Assembly: GCF_002858805.1 (NCBI RefSeq)
Contig: NZ_PJZI01000009.1
Location: 1 to 64,000, forward strand
Reading direction: 5' to 3'
Length of the DNA: 64,000 bases
Source of the DNA: Chimaeribacter arupi
GTDB lineage: Bacteria > Pseudomonadota > Gammaproteobacteria > Enterobacterales > Enterobacteriaceae
Made by a program: the position numbers and the translations under genes. How positions within the stretch are numbered: position 1 is the stretch's first letter; each line of letters starts with the position of its first letter. Positions 44,818 to 54,567 of this stretch are shown here, piece by piece. Under the pieces are notes generated by a model. It had not been told where the DNA came from. It did no database searches and was given only the letters and a program-made list of their open reading frames with translations.

Positions 44818-46014
44818 ATGGAACAAACATGGCGTTGGTATGGGCCGGCCGATCCGGTCTCATTGGATGATCTGCGTCAGGCCGGGGCGACCGGGGTAGT
44901 GACCGCGCTGCACCATATTCCTAACGGCGAAGTCTGGCCGGTCGAGGAGATCAAGGCGCGGCAGGCGATCATTGAGGCGAAAGGGCTGGTGTGGTCAGTG
45001 GTGGAAAGCATCCCGGTGCATGAGGAGATCAAAACCCGCAGTGGTGACGTGGCGCAGCATATCGCGAACTACCAGCAATCCCTGCGCAACCTCGCGGCCT
45101 GCGGCATCCGCACGGTCTGTTATAACTTCATGCCGGTGCTGGACTGGACGCGCACCGATCTGGCGTATGAACTGCCGACCGGCGCCAAAGCGCTGCGGTT
45201 TGATCAGGATGCCTTCGCCGCCTTTGAATTGCATATCCTGAAGCGGCCGGGTGCGGAACAGGATTACGACGCAGAGGCGCAGGCGCGGGCCGGGGCCTAC
45301 TTCCAGGCGATGAGTGAGGCCGACGTGGCGCAGCTCACCGCGAATATCATCGCCGGGTTGCCGGGGGCGGAAGAGGGCTACACGCTGGATCAGTTCCGCG
45401 CCCGTCTGGCAACCTACGAAGGCATCGACAAGGCCGCGCTGCGGGAGAACATGGCGGCCTTTTTACGCGCCATTGTGCCGGTGGCGGAAGAGGCCGGCAT
45501 CAATCTGGCGGTGCACCCGGACGATCCGCCGCGCCCGATCCTCGGCCTGCCGCGCATTATCTCCACCCAGGAGGATATGCAGTGGCTGAAAGAGACGGTA
45601 GACAGCCCGAATAACGGCTTTACCTTCTGCACCGGCTCCTATGGCGTGCGCGCCGACAACGATCTGGTCAGCATGATCGACACCTACGCTGACCGCATCC
45701 ACTTTATCCACCTGCGCGCCACCTGCCGCGAGGCGAACCCGGAATCGTTCCACGAGGGCGAGCACCTGCACGGCGACGTGGACATGGTGGCGGTGATCCA
45801 GGCGTTGCTGCGTGAGGAGCAGCGCCGCCACCGCGCCGGGCGGCCGTCCGCCATCCCGATGCGCCCCGACCACGGGCACCAGATGCTCGACGACCTGCAC
45901 AAGAAAACCAATCCCGGCTATTCGGCGATTGGGCGGCTGAAAGGGCTGGCGGAGTTGCGCGGCGTCGAGCTGGCGCTGAAGTGCACCCAGTTCACGGACT
46001 TGCCGCGGCGCTGA
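44818..46014 (+). CDS. uxuA: D-mannonate dehydratase UxuA
   Basis: UxuA dehydrates D-mannonate to 2-keto-3-deoxygluconate in the glucuronate catabolic branch. The protein has 398 residues, starts [16 protein letters not shown] and shows the family blocks [72 protein letters not shown] and [12 protein letters not shown], which include the metal-binding His and Cys. Followed by a terminator shared with the convergent efpL gene. In E. coli this gene is at a different locus; here it is inserted between yeiQ and yeiP. Confidence 0.96.
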   Translation: MEQTWRWYGPADPVSLDDLRQAGATGVVTALHHIPNGEVWPVEEIKARQAIIEAKGLVWSVVESIPVHEEIKTRSGDVAQHIANYQQSLRNLAACGIRTVCYNFMPVLDWTRTDLAYELPTGAKALRFDQDAFAAFELHILKRPGAEQDYDAEAQARAGAYFQAMSEADVAQLTANIIAGLPGAEEGYTLDQFRARLATYEGIDKAALRENMAAFLRAIVPVAEEAGINLAVHPDDPPRPILGLPRIISTQEDMQWLKETVDSPNNGFTFCTGSYGVRADNDLVSMIDTYADRIHFIHLRATCREANPESFHEGEHLHGDVDMVAVIQALLREEQRRHRAGRPSAIPMRPDHGHQMLDDLHKKTNPGYSAIGRLKGLAELRGVELALKCTQFTDLPRR

Positions 46015-46041
46015 GTGGGCCGCCATACAGAAAAGACCACC

Positions 46042-46073
46042 ATAAAAAAAGGCGCTCACTGAGCGCCTTTTTC
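46042..46073. terminator. Bidirectional terminator between uxuA and efpL
   Basis: Stem AAAAAAAGGCGCTCA / TGAGCGCCTTTTT with short loop and both A and T runs, between convergent genes. Confidence 0.88.
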
Positions 46074-46082
46074 GTGGCGGGG

Positions 46083-46658
46083 TTATTTGTCCGCACGGCC
46101 CATATAGCGGCGTTCCGCGATATGGATGGTGATTTTCTCACCGGCACTCAGGTATTCCGGCACGGAGATCACCAGCCCGGTGGTCATGGTCGCCGGTTTG
46201 TTACGGGCACTGGCCGATGCGCCTTTGATGCCCGGTGCGGTTTCCACAATCTCCAGATCCACGGTCTGCGGCAGTTCCAGCGCCAGGATCTGGCCGTCCA
46301 GCGTCAGTACCTGCATCCCCGGCATCCCGCCTTCCGGGATAAACAGCAGCTCATCTTCAATCTGATCTTTCTTGAAGACGTATGGGGTGTAGTCTTCGTC
46401 GTCCATGAACACGTACTCGTCGCCGTCCACGTAGGAGAAGTTAACGCTGCGGCGCGTCAGGGTCACGGTGTCCAGGATGTCGTCGCCCTTGAAGCGCTCT
46501 TCCACCTTCAAACCGGTACGCACATCGGAGAAGCGCATTTTGTACAGGGTGCTGGCACCACGGGCGCTGGGGCTTTGTACATCAATGTCTTTCACCAGCA
46601 GCAGCTTGCCGTTGTAATTGATTACAAAGCCGCGTTTAATTTCGTTCGCTCTTGGCAT
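46083..46658 (-). CDS. yeiP: Elongation factor P-like protein EfpL (YeiP)
   Basis: EfpL is an EF-P paralogue that relieves ribosome stalling. The start [18 protein letters not shown] gives 191 residues (190 in E. coli); an upstream start would add ten residues outside the conserved frame. The loop that takes the place of the EF-P lysine loop reads [13 protein letters not shown], as in E. coli YeiP, with an Arg instead of the modified Lys of EF-P. C-terminal domain segments such as [18 protein letters not shown] are complete. Confidence 0.96.
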   Translation of the reverse strand: MPRANEIKRGFVINYNGKLLLVKDIDVQSPSARGASTLYKMRFSDVRTGLKVEERFKGDDILDTVTLTRRSVNFSYVDGDEYVFMDDEDYTPYVFKKDQIEDELLFIPEGGMPGMQVLTLDGQILALELPQTVDLEIVETAPGIKGASASARNKPATMTTGLVISVPEYLSAGEKITIHIAERRYMGRADK

Positions 46659-46785
46659 AAAAAGTGACCTGTCTGAGAGGATTATCAAGAAGTGGCGACA
46701 AGGTACCCGTGCCGTGCGCTTCAGGCAAGCGGGCGGCGCAAAAAGAGTGAGGCGGTACGCGTCAATCCCCCGTACCGCCTGCGCC

Positions 46786-48024
46786 TCAGCGGTAAACCGG
46801 CAGCAGATCGGCCAGTGACAGCAGGTGCGCCGCTGCGTTGATCACACCGAACGCCAGCACAAACCACAGCACCGCCGGGCCACCCGGCACCCGGAACCCG
46901 CCGTGAGGGTGGCGACGGCGGCTGGCGCGCGCCAGCAGCGCCGGGACAATCACCGCCCACACCGTGGCCGCCAGCCCGGCAAACCCGATGGCATACAGGA
47001 AGCCGTCCGGGAACAGCAGGGCGCACAGCGCCGGCGGCGCAAAGGTCAGCAGCGCACTGCGGGCGCGGCCGCCGCGGTCATTACTGAGGCGGAACACATC
47101 GGCCAGGTAGTCAAACAGCCCGAGCGCCACGCCCAGGAAGGAGCTGGCCAGCGCCATGTAAGAGAAGGCGTTCAGCAGGGTGGTGATCAGCGGGTTGGCG
47201 CTGACGCTGCCCATCTGTTTCAGCAGACTGCCGATATTGCCGCCCTCGGCAATCACCGTGCGGAAGGCGTCACGGCTGATATTGCCCTGGATCACATACT
47301 GCCACAGCAGGTAGATCGCCAGCGCAATCAGCGTGCCGCCCACCAGGCTGCGCACCACCGGTTTCGGCTGGTGGTGATAGTAGGTCACCAGCCCCGGCAC
47401 ATTGCCGTGGTAGCCAAAAGAGGCCAGCAGATAGGGCAGGGCCGCCAGTGCGTAGGGCGCATAATCGCTGCCCGGCTGGGCGCTGTTGAACAGCAGTGCC
47501 GGCTGCACCTGGGTAAACAGGTTACCGATGGAGAGCGCAAAACTGATCACCATGCCGCCGATCAGAATGGTGCTGAGGCGATCCACCGCCCGCGTCGAGA
47601 GCCACACCACCAGCGCCACCGCCACGGCAAACGCCAGCCCGGCACTTTTCTGCCCCAGCGCGCCGCCCAGTGTATGGGCAATGATCGACCCGCCGGCAGA
47701 GATATAGGCGTAGTTGAGGATGTAGAGCACAAACGCGATCGACAGCCCGTTAATCAGGCTCCAGCGCCGCCCCAGCAGGTCCCGCACCAGCGTATGAAAA
47801 CTCGCCCCGGCCGGGTAATTCAGCGCCACTTCCAGGATTAACAGGCCGGAAAGCAGCATACAGAGCCAGGTATAGGCCAGCAGCAGCACGGAGCCGCTGA
47901 ACCAGACGCCGGACGTCACCACCGGAATAGAAAACATCCCGGCACCGACGGCGGTACCGGCAATGATCATCGCGCCGCCAAAGGCGGAAGGGCGGGTGGC
48001 GGGCAGGGTAAGGTCAGACGACAT
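46786..48024 (-). CDS. mtr: Tryptophan-specific permease Mtr
   Basis: Proton-coupled aromatic amino acid permease of the HAAAP family. The 412-residue protein is closest to Mtr by diagnostic blocks: [47 protein letters not shown] and the C-terminal LLPVYR. About eleven helices are visible. The start MSSDLTLPA is chosen because GGAG lies five bases upstream; an earlier ATG at 48045 would add seven residues. Upstream are a TrpR-like operator and a TyrR-like box, the two regulators of E. coli mtr, which supports tryptophan as substrate. E. coli mtr is elsewhere on the chromosome. Confidence 0.9.
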   Translation of the reverse strand: MSSDLTLPATRPSAFGGAMIIAGTAVGAGMFSIPVVTSGVWFSGSVLLLAYTWLCMLLSGLLILEVALNYPAGASFHTLVRDLLGRRWSLINGLSIAFVLYILNYAYISAGGSIIAHTLGGALGQKSAGLAFAVAVALVVWLSTRAVDRLSTILIGGMVISFALSIGNLFTQVQPALLFNSAQPGSDYAPYALAALPYLLASFGYHGNVPGLVTYYHHQPKPVVRSLVGGTLIALAIYLLWQYVIQGNISRDAFRTVIAEGGNIGSLLKQMGSVSANPLITTLLNAFSYMALASSFLGVALGLFDYLADVFRLSNDRGGRARSALLTFAPPALCALLFPDGFLYAIGFAGLAATVWAVIVPALLARASRRRHPHGGFRVPGGPAVLWFVLAFGVINAAAHLLSLADLLPVYR

Positions 48025-48083
48025 GATGGCTCCAGGTAGGCTCATTGTGCTTATGCACTTCTTGGGACTCGCTCAACTTCTAT

Positions 48084-48101
48084 GTACTAGCTCAATAGTA
48101 C
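48084..48101. promoter_or_regulatory. TrpR-like operator upstream of mtr
   Basis: GTACTAGCTCAATAGTAC matches the symmetric TrpR consensus GTACTAGTTAACTAGTAC at 15 of 18 positions. Located 60 bases upstream of the mtr start. Repression by tryptophan-loaded TrpR is expected. Confidence 0.8.
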
Positions 48102-48115
48102 AAAAGCGGGAAAAA

Positions 48116-48137
48116 GAAGTAAACCGCGGTTTACTTC
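48116..48137. promoter_or_regulatory. TyrR-like box upstream of mtr
   Basis: A perfect 22-bp palindrome whose core AGTAAACCGCGGTTTACT fits the TyrR consensus TGTAAA-N6-TTTACA at 10 of 12 defined positions, including the essential G and C. It lies upstream of the TrpR-like operator, the position expected for activation. Confidence 0.7.
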
Positions 48138-48323
48138 ATGCACCTGCCGCGCGGTGGAAGAATATCCTGACAGGGTGTAAAACGGCGTGAGTAAACGCCG
48201 GTGGTGGTGGGTCGGTGCCGGGGATTGTTGTGCTGCGGGGCAGGGGCCACGTGAAACAGCGCTGGAGAAGCGGCGCGCTGCCTGTTATTGTCGCGCCTGA
48301 TAACTCTGCCCTGTGAGCTGATG

Positions 48324-48578
48324 ATGGAATGCCGTACCGACTGCGGGGCCTGCTGTATCGCACCCTCTATTTCTTCCCCTATCCCTGGAATGCCTGACGG
48401 CAAACCGGCCAACACCCGCTGTGTCCAGCTTGATGAGCAGTTGCGTTGCCGCCTGTTCCATTCGCCGTTGCGGCCGAAAGTCTGCGGTGGCCTGCAGGCC
48501 AGCCGTGAGATGTGCCACAGCCACCGGGATGATGCGCTGATCTTTCTGGCGCGGCTGGAAGCGGCCACCGCGCCCTGA
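48324..48578 (+). CDS. yeiW: YeiW family Cys-rich protein (UPF0153)
   Basis: Small protein of 84 residues starting [11 protein letters not shown]; a start one codon earlier is also possible. The family has the CxxxCxxCC metal-binding pattern and the conserved segment [18 protein letters not shown], both present, followed by [17 protein letters not shown]. Eight Cys are present in total, and binding of Zn or an Fe-S cluster is the usual suggestion. Function unknown. Convergent with setB. Confidence 0.87.
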   Translation: MECRTDCGACCIAPSISSPIPGMPDGKPANTRCVQLDEQLRCRLFHSPLRPKVCGGLQASREMCHSHRDDALIFLARLEAATAP

Positions 48579-48584
48579 CACCGC

Positions 48585-49841
48585 TTACGGCAGGGGCAGG
48601 CCGCCGTTATCGCCTTTTTCAATCGGCAACAGTTCCGCCAGCGGGTCTGCGGTCGGTTTGGGCGCCACATCATTAATCCGCCAGACGCAATACACCGCCC
48701 CAACCACCATCGCCAGTGCGCTGTAGAACACCGCATGGTAATTCCACATCTCGGCCACCACCCCGGCGCATGACCCGGCAATAATCCAGCCGACGCGGGT
48801 TGAGTTGGTAAACAGCGTGGTGGCGGCCCCGGCCTGATTCGGCATCAAATCCTGGAAATAGAGCATGCCGATCCCGGCCAGGATGCCGATAAACACCGCA
48901 TTGAGCAGTTGCAGCAGCAGCAGCGCCACCGTGCCGGTGGTAAACAGCAGGCAGAAGTAGAACAGCACTCCGGCCGCCACCGCGAGGCGCATCATGCTGC
49001 GCTTACCGAAACGCCGCGCATAATACCCGGCCACCAGCATGATAGGGATCTCAAGCCCGGCCGCCGTGCCCATCAGCACCCCCACCAGTTTCTCCGGCAG
49101 GGCCAGCTCCTGCACCAGATAGAGCGGCATATTGATCAGGTACATCCCCTTGGCCGTCCACATCAGGGTGCAGGCGGCGAACAGCAGCAGCGTATCGCGG
49201 CGGTTACGGCGCGGGGCCTGTAAGGTATCGGTGGTTTTCAGTGCCGCTTTCGGCATCGACGGCAGGAAGTAACGCACCAGCAGCCCGCACAGCAAAAAGG
49301 CCACGCCCGCCGCCATATACATAAAGGGAAAGCCGAAGCCGAGCGCCAGCGCGAAAGCCAGCGGCGGGCCGACCACCCACGCCAGCGACACCTGCGCCCG
49401 CAGGATCGAGGTAAACATCACCGCTTCGCGCCCGGTCTTTTCGGAATGCTCGCGCGCCAGCGCAAACATCTGCGGGTTGGCGGTGGAGCCGAAACTCGAC
49501 AGCAGCACCCCGACCAGCAGCAGGATCAGGTAGTTGCGGTTATAGGCGAACAGCACACAGGCCAGCGCGCCGAGCAGGCAGCAGACAAAAATCAGGTTGC
49601 GGCGGTCACCGCGTTGGTCAGAACGGCTGGCCAGCATCTGGCTGACCAGAATGCCGATCACCGCGCTGCCGGTGTAGAACAGCCCGACCATAAACGGCCG
49701 TGCATGGACTTCGGTAGAGAGGAACAGACTCAGGGTCGGGGTTTGCAGCGCGCCGGCAATACCGGTCAGAAACGCCACCAGTAAAAAGGCCACCGAGGTG
49801 ACATCGGGCAGGCGTCGGGCAGAGGCTATGGGAGCAGACAT
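48585..49841 (-). CDS. setB: Sugar efflux transporter SetB
   Basis: SetB is an MFS exporter of lactose, glucose and related sugars or analogues. The 418-residue protein has twelve transmembrane helices and the family blocks TGIAGALQTPTLSLFLS in helix 1, GSAVIGILVSQMLASRSD in loop 2-3 and STANPQMFALAREH. E. coli setB also lies next to yeiW and upstream of the fru operon. Confidence 0.92.
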   Translation of the reverse strand: MSAPIASARRLPDVTSVAFLLVAFLTGIAGALQTPTLSLFLSTEVHARPFMVGLFYTGSAVIGILVSQMLASRSDQRGDRRNLIFVCCLLGALACVLFAYNRNYLILLLVGVLLSSFGSTANPQMFALAREHSEKTGREAVMFTSILRAQVSLAWVVGPPLAFALALGFGFPFMYMAAGVAFLLCGLLVRYFLPSMPKAALKTTDTLQAPRRNRRDTLLLFAACTLMWTAKGMYLINMPLYLVQELALPEKLVGVLMGTAAGLEIPIMLVAGYYARRFGKRSMMRLAVAAGVLFYFCLLFTTGTVALLLLQLLNAVFIGILAGIGMLYFQDLMPNQAGAATTLFTNSTRVGWIIAGSCAGVVAEMWNYHAVFYSALAMVVGAVYCVWRINDVAPKPTADPLAELLPIEKGDNGGLPLP

Positions 49842-50028
49842 AATATTCGCTAACAGAACAGGAAAAGGGGGAGGTCGCGGCGGATCTTACGCCTGTTTAA
49901 AAAAAACAAAAAGACGTTTCAGTTGCTGAAAAGGTAAACAGATTTTTCTTCGCCGGCAGGCCAACGTGAAAGGGTGATCGGCGGCCGGCAGAGGAAAATT
50001 GCCCTGCCGGCAGAAGAGATTCAGCGGG

Positions 50029-50454
50029 TTACGCGGTATCCGGTAAACAGAACTGCCCGCGCTGCCACAAGGTTATCGCTGTTTCGCTGGCTTCAAAGTG
50101 CGGCCGGGGCAGGGCGTCCGGGGCACACCAGCGCCATTCTGCACACTTCTGAGGCTCTTTGCGCTGCGCCTCGCCGCCGGGATGGCGGGCCAGCAGGCAG
50201 ACAGACACCGTGTGTTTGCCCTCCTGGCGCCAGGTTTCCAGGTTGTTGCTGATACCGATCACCTGCGGTGCAACCAGTTGCAGGCCGGTCTCTTCCGCCA
50301 CCTCCCGGATTGCCGCCTCGGTGAAGCCCTCGCCCGGCTCCATATGGCCGCCGGGAATCGACCAATAAGGCGCGTGGCTGCCGCAACGTTGACCAAACAA
50401 CACCTCCCCGGAGGCGTTCACAATAATTACCCCTACACCCATGACTACCGGCAT
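50029..50454 (-). CDS. NUDIX hydrolase
   Basis: Hydrolyses a nucleoside diphosphate linked to some moiety, substrate unknown. The protein (141 residues) has a complete NUDIX box, GGHMEPGEGFTEAAIREVAEETGLQ-type G-x5-E-x7-REVAEETG, near residues 35-58. The N-terminal strand MGVGVIIVNASGEVLFGQR and the C-terminal WRWCAPDALP fit the MutT-like fold. It lies between setB and the fru operon, divergent from the latter. Confidence 0.9.
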   Translation of the reverse strand: MPVVMGVGVIIVNASGEVLFGQRCGSHAPYWSIPGGHMEPGEGFTEAAIREVAEETGLQLVAPQVIGISNNLETWRQEGKHTVSVCLLARHPGGEAQRKEPQKCAEWRWCAPDALPRPHFEASETAITLWQRGQFCLPDTA

Positions 50455-50601
50455 GAATTCTCCTGTCAGCTATTTTCAGCAAAAAGCGCTTGCATCGTGT
50501 ATGTGCTTCAGCCGCAATCAGCAAAATGTGCGTGAAGTCAAAAAACTGTGACAACAACCACAAGAAAACTTGCATAAAAGTCAGGCTGGTCAGAGACTAA
50601 T

Positions 50602-50613
50602 TGAAACGTTTCA
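50602..50613. promoter_or_regulatory. Cra (FruR) operator 1 of the fru operon
   Basis: TGAAACGTTTCA, a perfect 12-bp palindrome fitting the Cra consensus TGAAWCGNTTCA. Cra represses fruBKA until fructose 1-phosphate accumulates. Confidence 0.9.
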
Positions 50614-50667
50614 GCGCTGGTCAGCGTGTTCATGGCCTTACCGGGGCCGCCTTTTTCTCAAGAGAGC

Positions 50668-50679
50668 TGAAACGATTCA
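50668..50679. promoter_or_regulatory. Cra (FruR) operator 2 of the fru operon
   Basis: TGAAACGATTCA, a second Cra site 66 bases from the first and 23 bases upstream of the fruB start. Two operators are also found in E. coli fruB. Confidence 0.88.
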
Positions 50680-50701
50680 ATTTCAGCAAGCGAGGAGAAT
50701 T

Positions 50702-51832
50702 ATGTTCCAGTTGTCACAGCAAGACATCCACCTCGGTGCCGCGGCTGCCAGCAAGCAAGAGGCCATCCAGCAGGTGGCGGCAGCCCTCACCGCCGCCGGT
50801 AATGTGGGCGCCGGTTATGTTGACGGCATGCAGCAACGTGAGTTGCAGACCTCCACCTACCTCGGCAACGGTATCGCCATTCCCCACGGTACCACTGACA
50901 CGCGCGATCTGGTACTCAAAACCGGCGTGCAGGTCTTCCAGTTCCCGCAGGGCATCGCCTGGGGCGACGGCCAGACCGCCTATGTGGTCATCGGCATCGC
51001 CGCCCGTTCAGACGAACACCTGGCCCTGCTGCGCCAGCTGACGCACGTGCTGTCTGATGACAGCGTCGCGGCTGAAATGGCGAAAACCGACTCCAAAGAA
51101 ACCCTGCGCGCCCTGCTGATGGGCGAAAAGCAGAGCGCGGAGCTGCTGTTTGACACCTCGCTGATGGCGCTGGATGTGGCCGCCGACAACCTGATCACGC
51201 TGCAGGCGCTGAACGCCGGCCGCCTGCAACAGGTCGGCGCGGTAGACAGCCGCTTCGTCAGCGATGCCGTCAGCCGTGCGCCGCTGAGCCTCGGCCAGGG
51301 CATCTGGCTGGCAGACAGCTTTGAGGGCAACCTGCGCAGTGCGGTGGCCGTGAGCCGCCCGGCCAGCGCCTTTGAGCAGGACGGCGAGAAAGTCGCCCTG
51401 CTGGTGACCGCTGCCGTGGCAGACGACCAGCCGCTGGCGGTGCTGAACTACCTGAGCGACCTGCTGCTGGCGGACAAAGCTGAACGCCTGCTGAAGGCTG
51501 ACGCACCGACGCTGCTGGCGCTGCTGACCAGCGTGGTGCCCGAAGAGAGCCAGGTGCTGAGCGCCGAATTCGTGGTGCGCAATGAACACGGCCTGCACGC
51601 ACGGCCGGGCACCATGCTGGTGAACACCATCAAACAATTTACCAGTGACATCACCGTGACCAACCTCGACGGCAGCGGGAAACCGGCCAACGGCCGCAGC
51701 CTGATGAAAGTGGTGGCGCTGGGCGTGAAAAAAGGCCACCGCCTGCGCTTCACCGCCAGCGGGGATGACGCCGAACAGGCGCTGCAAGCCATCGGCACCG
51801 CCATCGCCGAAGGGCTGGGGGAGGGCGTATGA
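50702..51832 (+). CDS. fruB: Fructose PTS protein FruB (IIA-FPr, DTP)
   Basis: FruB passes phosphate from PTS enzyme I to FruA. The start [13 protein letters not shown] gives 376 residues, as in E. coli; GAGGAG lies just upstream. The IIA domain has the active His in IAIPHGTTD near residue 63, and the C-terminal HPr-like (FPr) domain has the active His in [12 protein letters not shown] near residue 300. First gene of fruBKA, with a stop overlapping fruK (ATGA). Confidence 0.96.
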   Translation: MFQLSQQDIHLGAAAASKQEAIQQVAAALTAAGNVGAGYVDGMQQRELQTSTYLGNGIAIPHGTTDTRDLVLKTGVQVFQFPQGIAWGDGQTAYVVIGIAARSDEHLALLRQLTHVLSDDSVAAEMAKTDSKETLRALLMGEKQSAELLFDTSLMALDVAADNLITLQALNAGRLQQVGAVDSRFVSDAVSRAPLSLGQGIWLADSFEGNLRSAVAVSRPASAFEQDGEKVALLVTAAVADDQPLAVLNYLSDLLLADKAERLLKADAPTLLALLTSVVPEESQVLSAEFVVRNEHGLHARPGTMLVNTIKQFTSDITVTNLDGSGKPANGRSLMKVVALGVKKGHRLRFTASGDDAEQALQAIGTAIAEGLGEGV

Positions 51833-52767
51833 GCCGCAGAGTCGCTACCATTACCTTAAACCCGGCCTACGATCTGGTGGGGTTCTGCCCGGAAGTCGAG
51901 CGCGGTGAAGTCAACCTGGTGCAAACCACCGGGCTGCACGCCGCCGGGAAAGGCATTAACGTTGCCAAAGTGCTGAAAGATCTGGGCATTGACGTTACTG
52001 TCGGCGGCTTCCTGGGCAAAGAGAACCAGGACGGTTTCCAGCAGCTGTTCAGCGAGCTGGGCATCGCCAACCGCTTCCAGGTGGTCAACGGCCGTACCCG
52101 CATCAACGTCAAACTCACCGAGAACGGCGGTGAAGTCACCGACCTGAATTTCTCCGGCTTTAACGTCACCCCGCAGGACTGGGAACGCTTCGTCACCGAT
52201 TCCCTGAGCTGGCTCGGCCAGTTCGACATGGTGGCGGTGAGCGGCAGCCTGCCGGCAGGCGTCGATCCGGAGGCTTTCACCGACTGGATGACGCGCCTGC
52301 GCAGCCAGTGCCCGTGCATCATTTTCGACAGCAGCCGCGACGCGCTGGTCGCCGGGCTGAAAGCCTCGCCGTGGCTGGTCAAACCCAACCGCCGCGAGCT
52401 GGAGATCTGGGCCGGTAAAAAACTGCCGACGCTGGAATCCGTGGTGGAAGCGGCCCACGGCCTGCGCGACCAGGGCATCGCCCACGTGGTGATCTCGCTG
52501 GGTGCGGAAGGGGCGCTGTGGGTCAACGCCTCCGGGGCCTGGCTGGCGCGCCCGCCGGCCTGTGAGGTGGTCAGCACCGTGGGGGCGGGCGACTCGATGG
52601 TCGGCGGCCTGATTTACGGCCTGCTGATGCGCGAATCCAGTGAACATACCCTGCGCCTCGCCACGGCGGTTGCCGCCCTGGCCGTGAGCCAGAGCAACGT
52701 CGGTGTGACCGATCGTACCCAACTGGCGGCGATGATGGCCCGTGTTGATTTAAAACCTTTTAACTGA
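51829..52767 (+). CDS. fruK: 1-Phosphofructokinase FruK
   Basis: Phosphorylates fructose 1-phosphate to fructose 1,6-bisphosphate. The protein has 312 residues and the PfkB layout: [14 protein letters not shown] at the start, [14 protein letters not shown], and the catalytic [11 protein letters not shown] near residue 250. Co-translated with fruB and followed by fruA after 14 bases. Confidence 0.96.
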   Translation: MSRRVATITLNPAYDLVGFCPEVERGEVNLVQTTGLHAAGKGINVAKVLKDLGIDVTVGGFLGKENQDGFQQLFSELGIANRFQVVNGRTRINVKLTENGGEVTDLNFSGFNVTPQDWERFVTDSLSWLGQFDMVAVSGSLPAGVDPEAFTDWMTRLRSQCPCIIFDSSRDALVAGLKASPWLVKPNRRELEIWAGKKLPTLESVVEAAHGLRDQGIAHVVISLGAEGALWVNASGAWLARPPACEVVSTVGAGDSMVGGLIYGLLMRESSEHTLRLATAVAALAVSQSNVGVTDRTQLAAMMARVDLKPFN

Positions 52768-52781
52768 CAGCAGGAGGCACA

Positions 52782-54503
52782 ATGAAAACGCTGCTGATGA
52801 CAGACCCGTCGCTGGGACAGGCACGAGGCTATCTGGCGAAACGTATGCTGACCGCCGCGGCCCAAAAAGCCGGGGTAACGCTGACCGACAATGTGGCGGA
52901 GGCCGAACTGGTGGCCGTCGCCGGGGAACAGGCACCGGCAGACGCCGCCCTGAACGGTAAAAAACTCTTTGTGGGCGCGCTGCAACAGGCCGTGCGCGAT
53001 CCGCAGGCGTTCCTGCAACGTGCTCAGCAGGAAGCCACCGCGTATCAGGCGCCGCAACCCACCGCGACCCTGACCAACGCCCCGGCTGCCGCGGCGGCCA
53101 CCGGGCCGAAACGTATTGTGGCAGTCACCGCCTGCCCGACCGGCGTGGCACACACCTTTATGGCCGCCGAAGCCATTGAGGCGGAAGCCAAAAAACGCGG
53201 CTGGTGGGTAAAAGTGGAAACCCGCGGCTCCGTGGGTGCCGGTAACGCGATCACCCCGGAAGAAGTGGCGCAAGCCGATCTGGTGGTGGTGGCGGCCGAC
53301 ATCGAAGTGGATCTGGAGAAGTTTGCCGGTAAGCCGATGTACCGCACCTCGACCGGGCTGGCCTTGAAGAAGACCAAACAGGAGCTGGACAAGGCAGTGG
53401 CGGAAGCGGAAGTCTACCGGCCGGCCGGTGCAGGCAGCACGGCAGCGAAAAGCACCAAAAAACAGGAAGGCGGCACCGGCCCGTACCGTCACCTGTTGAC
53501 CGGCGTTTCCTACATGTTGCCGATGGTGGTGGCAGGCGGGTTGTGTATCGCGCTCTCCTTTATCTTCGGCATCAAAGCGTTTGAAGAAAAAGGCACGCTG
53601 GCCGCCGCACTGATGCAGATTGGCGGCGGCTCCGCCTTCGCCCTGATGGTGCCGGTACTGGCCGGTTACATCGCCTTCTCCATTGCTGACCGTCCCGGCC
53701 TGACGCCGGGCCTGATTGGCGGGATGCTGGCCGTGAGCACCGGTGCCGGGTTTATCGGCGGCATCATCGCCGGTTTCCTGGCCGGGTATGTGGCCCGTGC
53801 CATCAGCGGCAACCTGCGCCTGCCGGCGAGTATGGAGGCGCTGAAACCGATCCTGATCATCCCGCTGGTGGCGAGCTTGATCACCGGTCTGGTGATGATC
53901 TACATCGTCGGCACACCGGTTGCAGGCATCATGAAATGGCTGACCGACTGGCTGCAATCGCTGGGTACCGCCAACGCAGTCCTGCTGGGGGCCATCCTCG
54001 GGGCGATGATGTGTACTGACATGGGCGGCCCGGTGAACAAAGCGGCTTACGCCTTTGGTGTGGCGCTGCTGAGCTCCTCCGTGTATGCGCCGATGGCTGC
54101 CATCATGGCGGCCGGTATGGTGCCGCCGCTGGCGATGGGTGTGGCCACCCTGTTGGCCCGCCGCAAATTTGCGCAAAGTGAGCAGGAAGGCGGTAAAGCG
54201 GCGCTGGTACTGGGACTGTGCTTTATCTCTGAAGGCGCGATTCCGTTTGCTGCCCGTGACCCGATGCGTGTACTGCCGTGCTGTATCCTGGGCGGGGCGC
54301 TGACCGGTGCCCTCTCCATGGCGTTTGGTGCCAAGCTGATGGCACCGCACGGCGGGCTGTTTGTGCTGCTGATCCCTGGTGCTATCCAGCCGGTGCTGCT
54401 CTACCTGGTGGCGATTGTTGCCGGTACGGCCCTGGCAGGGATCTCTTACGCCATCGTGAAACGCAATGATGCGGAAGTGGCGGAGAAAATCGAGGCGCAG
54501 TAA
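52782..54503 (+). CDS. fruA: Fructose PTS permease FruA (IIB'BC)
   Basis: Takes up fructose as fructose 1-phosphate. Of 573 residues, the first 100 form the IIB'-like domain, the IIB domain follows with the phospho-Cys in VTACPTGVAHTFMAA (near residue 115), and a IIC membrane domain begins near residue 235 (HLLTGVSYMLPMVVAGG) with FISEGAIPFAARDP near residue 485. SD AGGAGG is upstream of the start. The adjacent psu genes of E. coli are absent; nfo follows directly. Confidence 0.96.
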   Translation: MKTLLMTDPSLGQARGYLAKRMLTAAAQKAGVTLTDNVAEAELVAVAGEQAPADAALNGKKLFVGALQQAVRDPQAFLQRAQQEATAYQAPQPTATLTNAPAAAAATGPKRIVAVTACPTGVAHTFMAAEAIEAEAKKRGWWVKVETRGSVGAGNAITPEEVAQADLVVVAADIEVDLEKFAGKPMYRTSTGLALKKTKQELDKAVAEAEVYRPAGAGSTAAKSTKKQEGGTGPYRHLLTGVSYMLPMVVAGGLCIALSFIFGIKAFEEKGTLAAALMQIGGGSAFALMVPVLAGYIAFSIADRPGLTPGLIGGMLAVSTGAGFIGGIIAGFLAGYVARAISGNLRLPASMEALKPILIIPLVASLITGLVMIYIVGTPVAGIMKWLTDWLQSLGTANAVLLGAILGAMMCTDMGGPVNKAAYAFGVALLSSSVYAPMAAIMAAGMVPPLAMGVATLLARRKFAQSEQEGGKAALVLGLCFISEGAIPFAARDPMRVLPCCILGGALTGALSMAFGAKLMAPHGGLFVLLIPGAIQPVLLYLVAIVAGTALAGISYAIVKRNDAEVAEKIEAQ

Positions 54504-54526
54504 GCGGTTTCCAGTTTCTCCCCTGA

Positions 54527-54557
54527 CAAAAAGGCGCTCAGTGAGCGCCTTTTTTTA
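54527..54557. terminator. Terminator between fruA and nfo
   Basis: Stem AAAAAGGCGCTCA / TGAGCGCCTTTTTTT with short loop between convergent genes. Confidence 0.88.
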
Positions 54558-54567
54558 TGCCGCGGCG

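Noticed and set aside
52614..54350. Long open frame (578 codons) on the minus strand opposite fruA
   Set aside because: It is a shadow of a GC-rich gene: its translation is rich in His, Gln, Arg and Gly and resembles no family, while fruA on the other strand is unmistakable.
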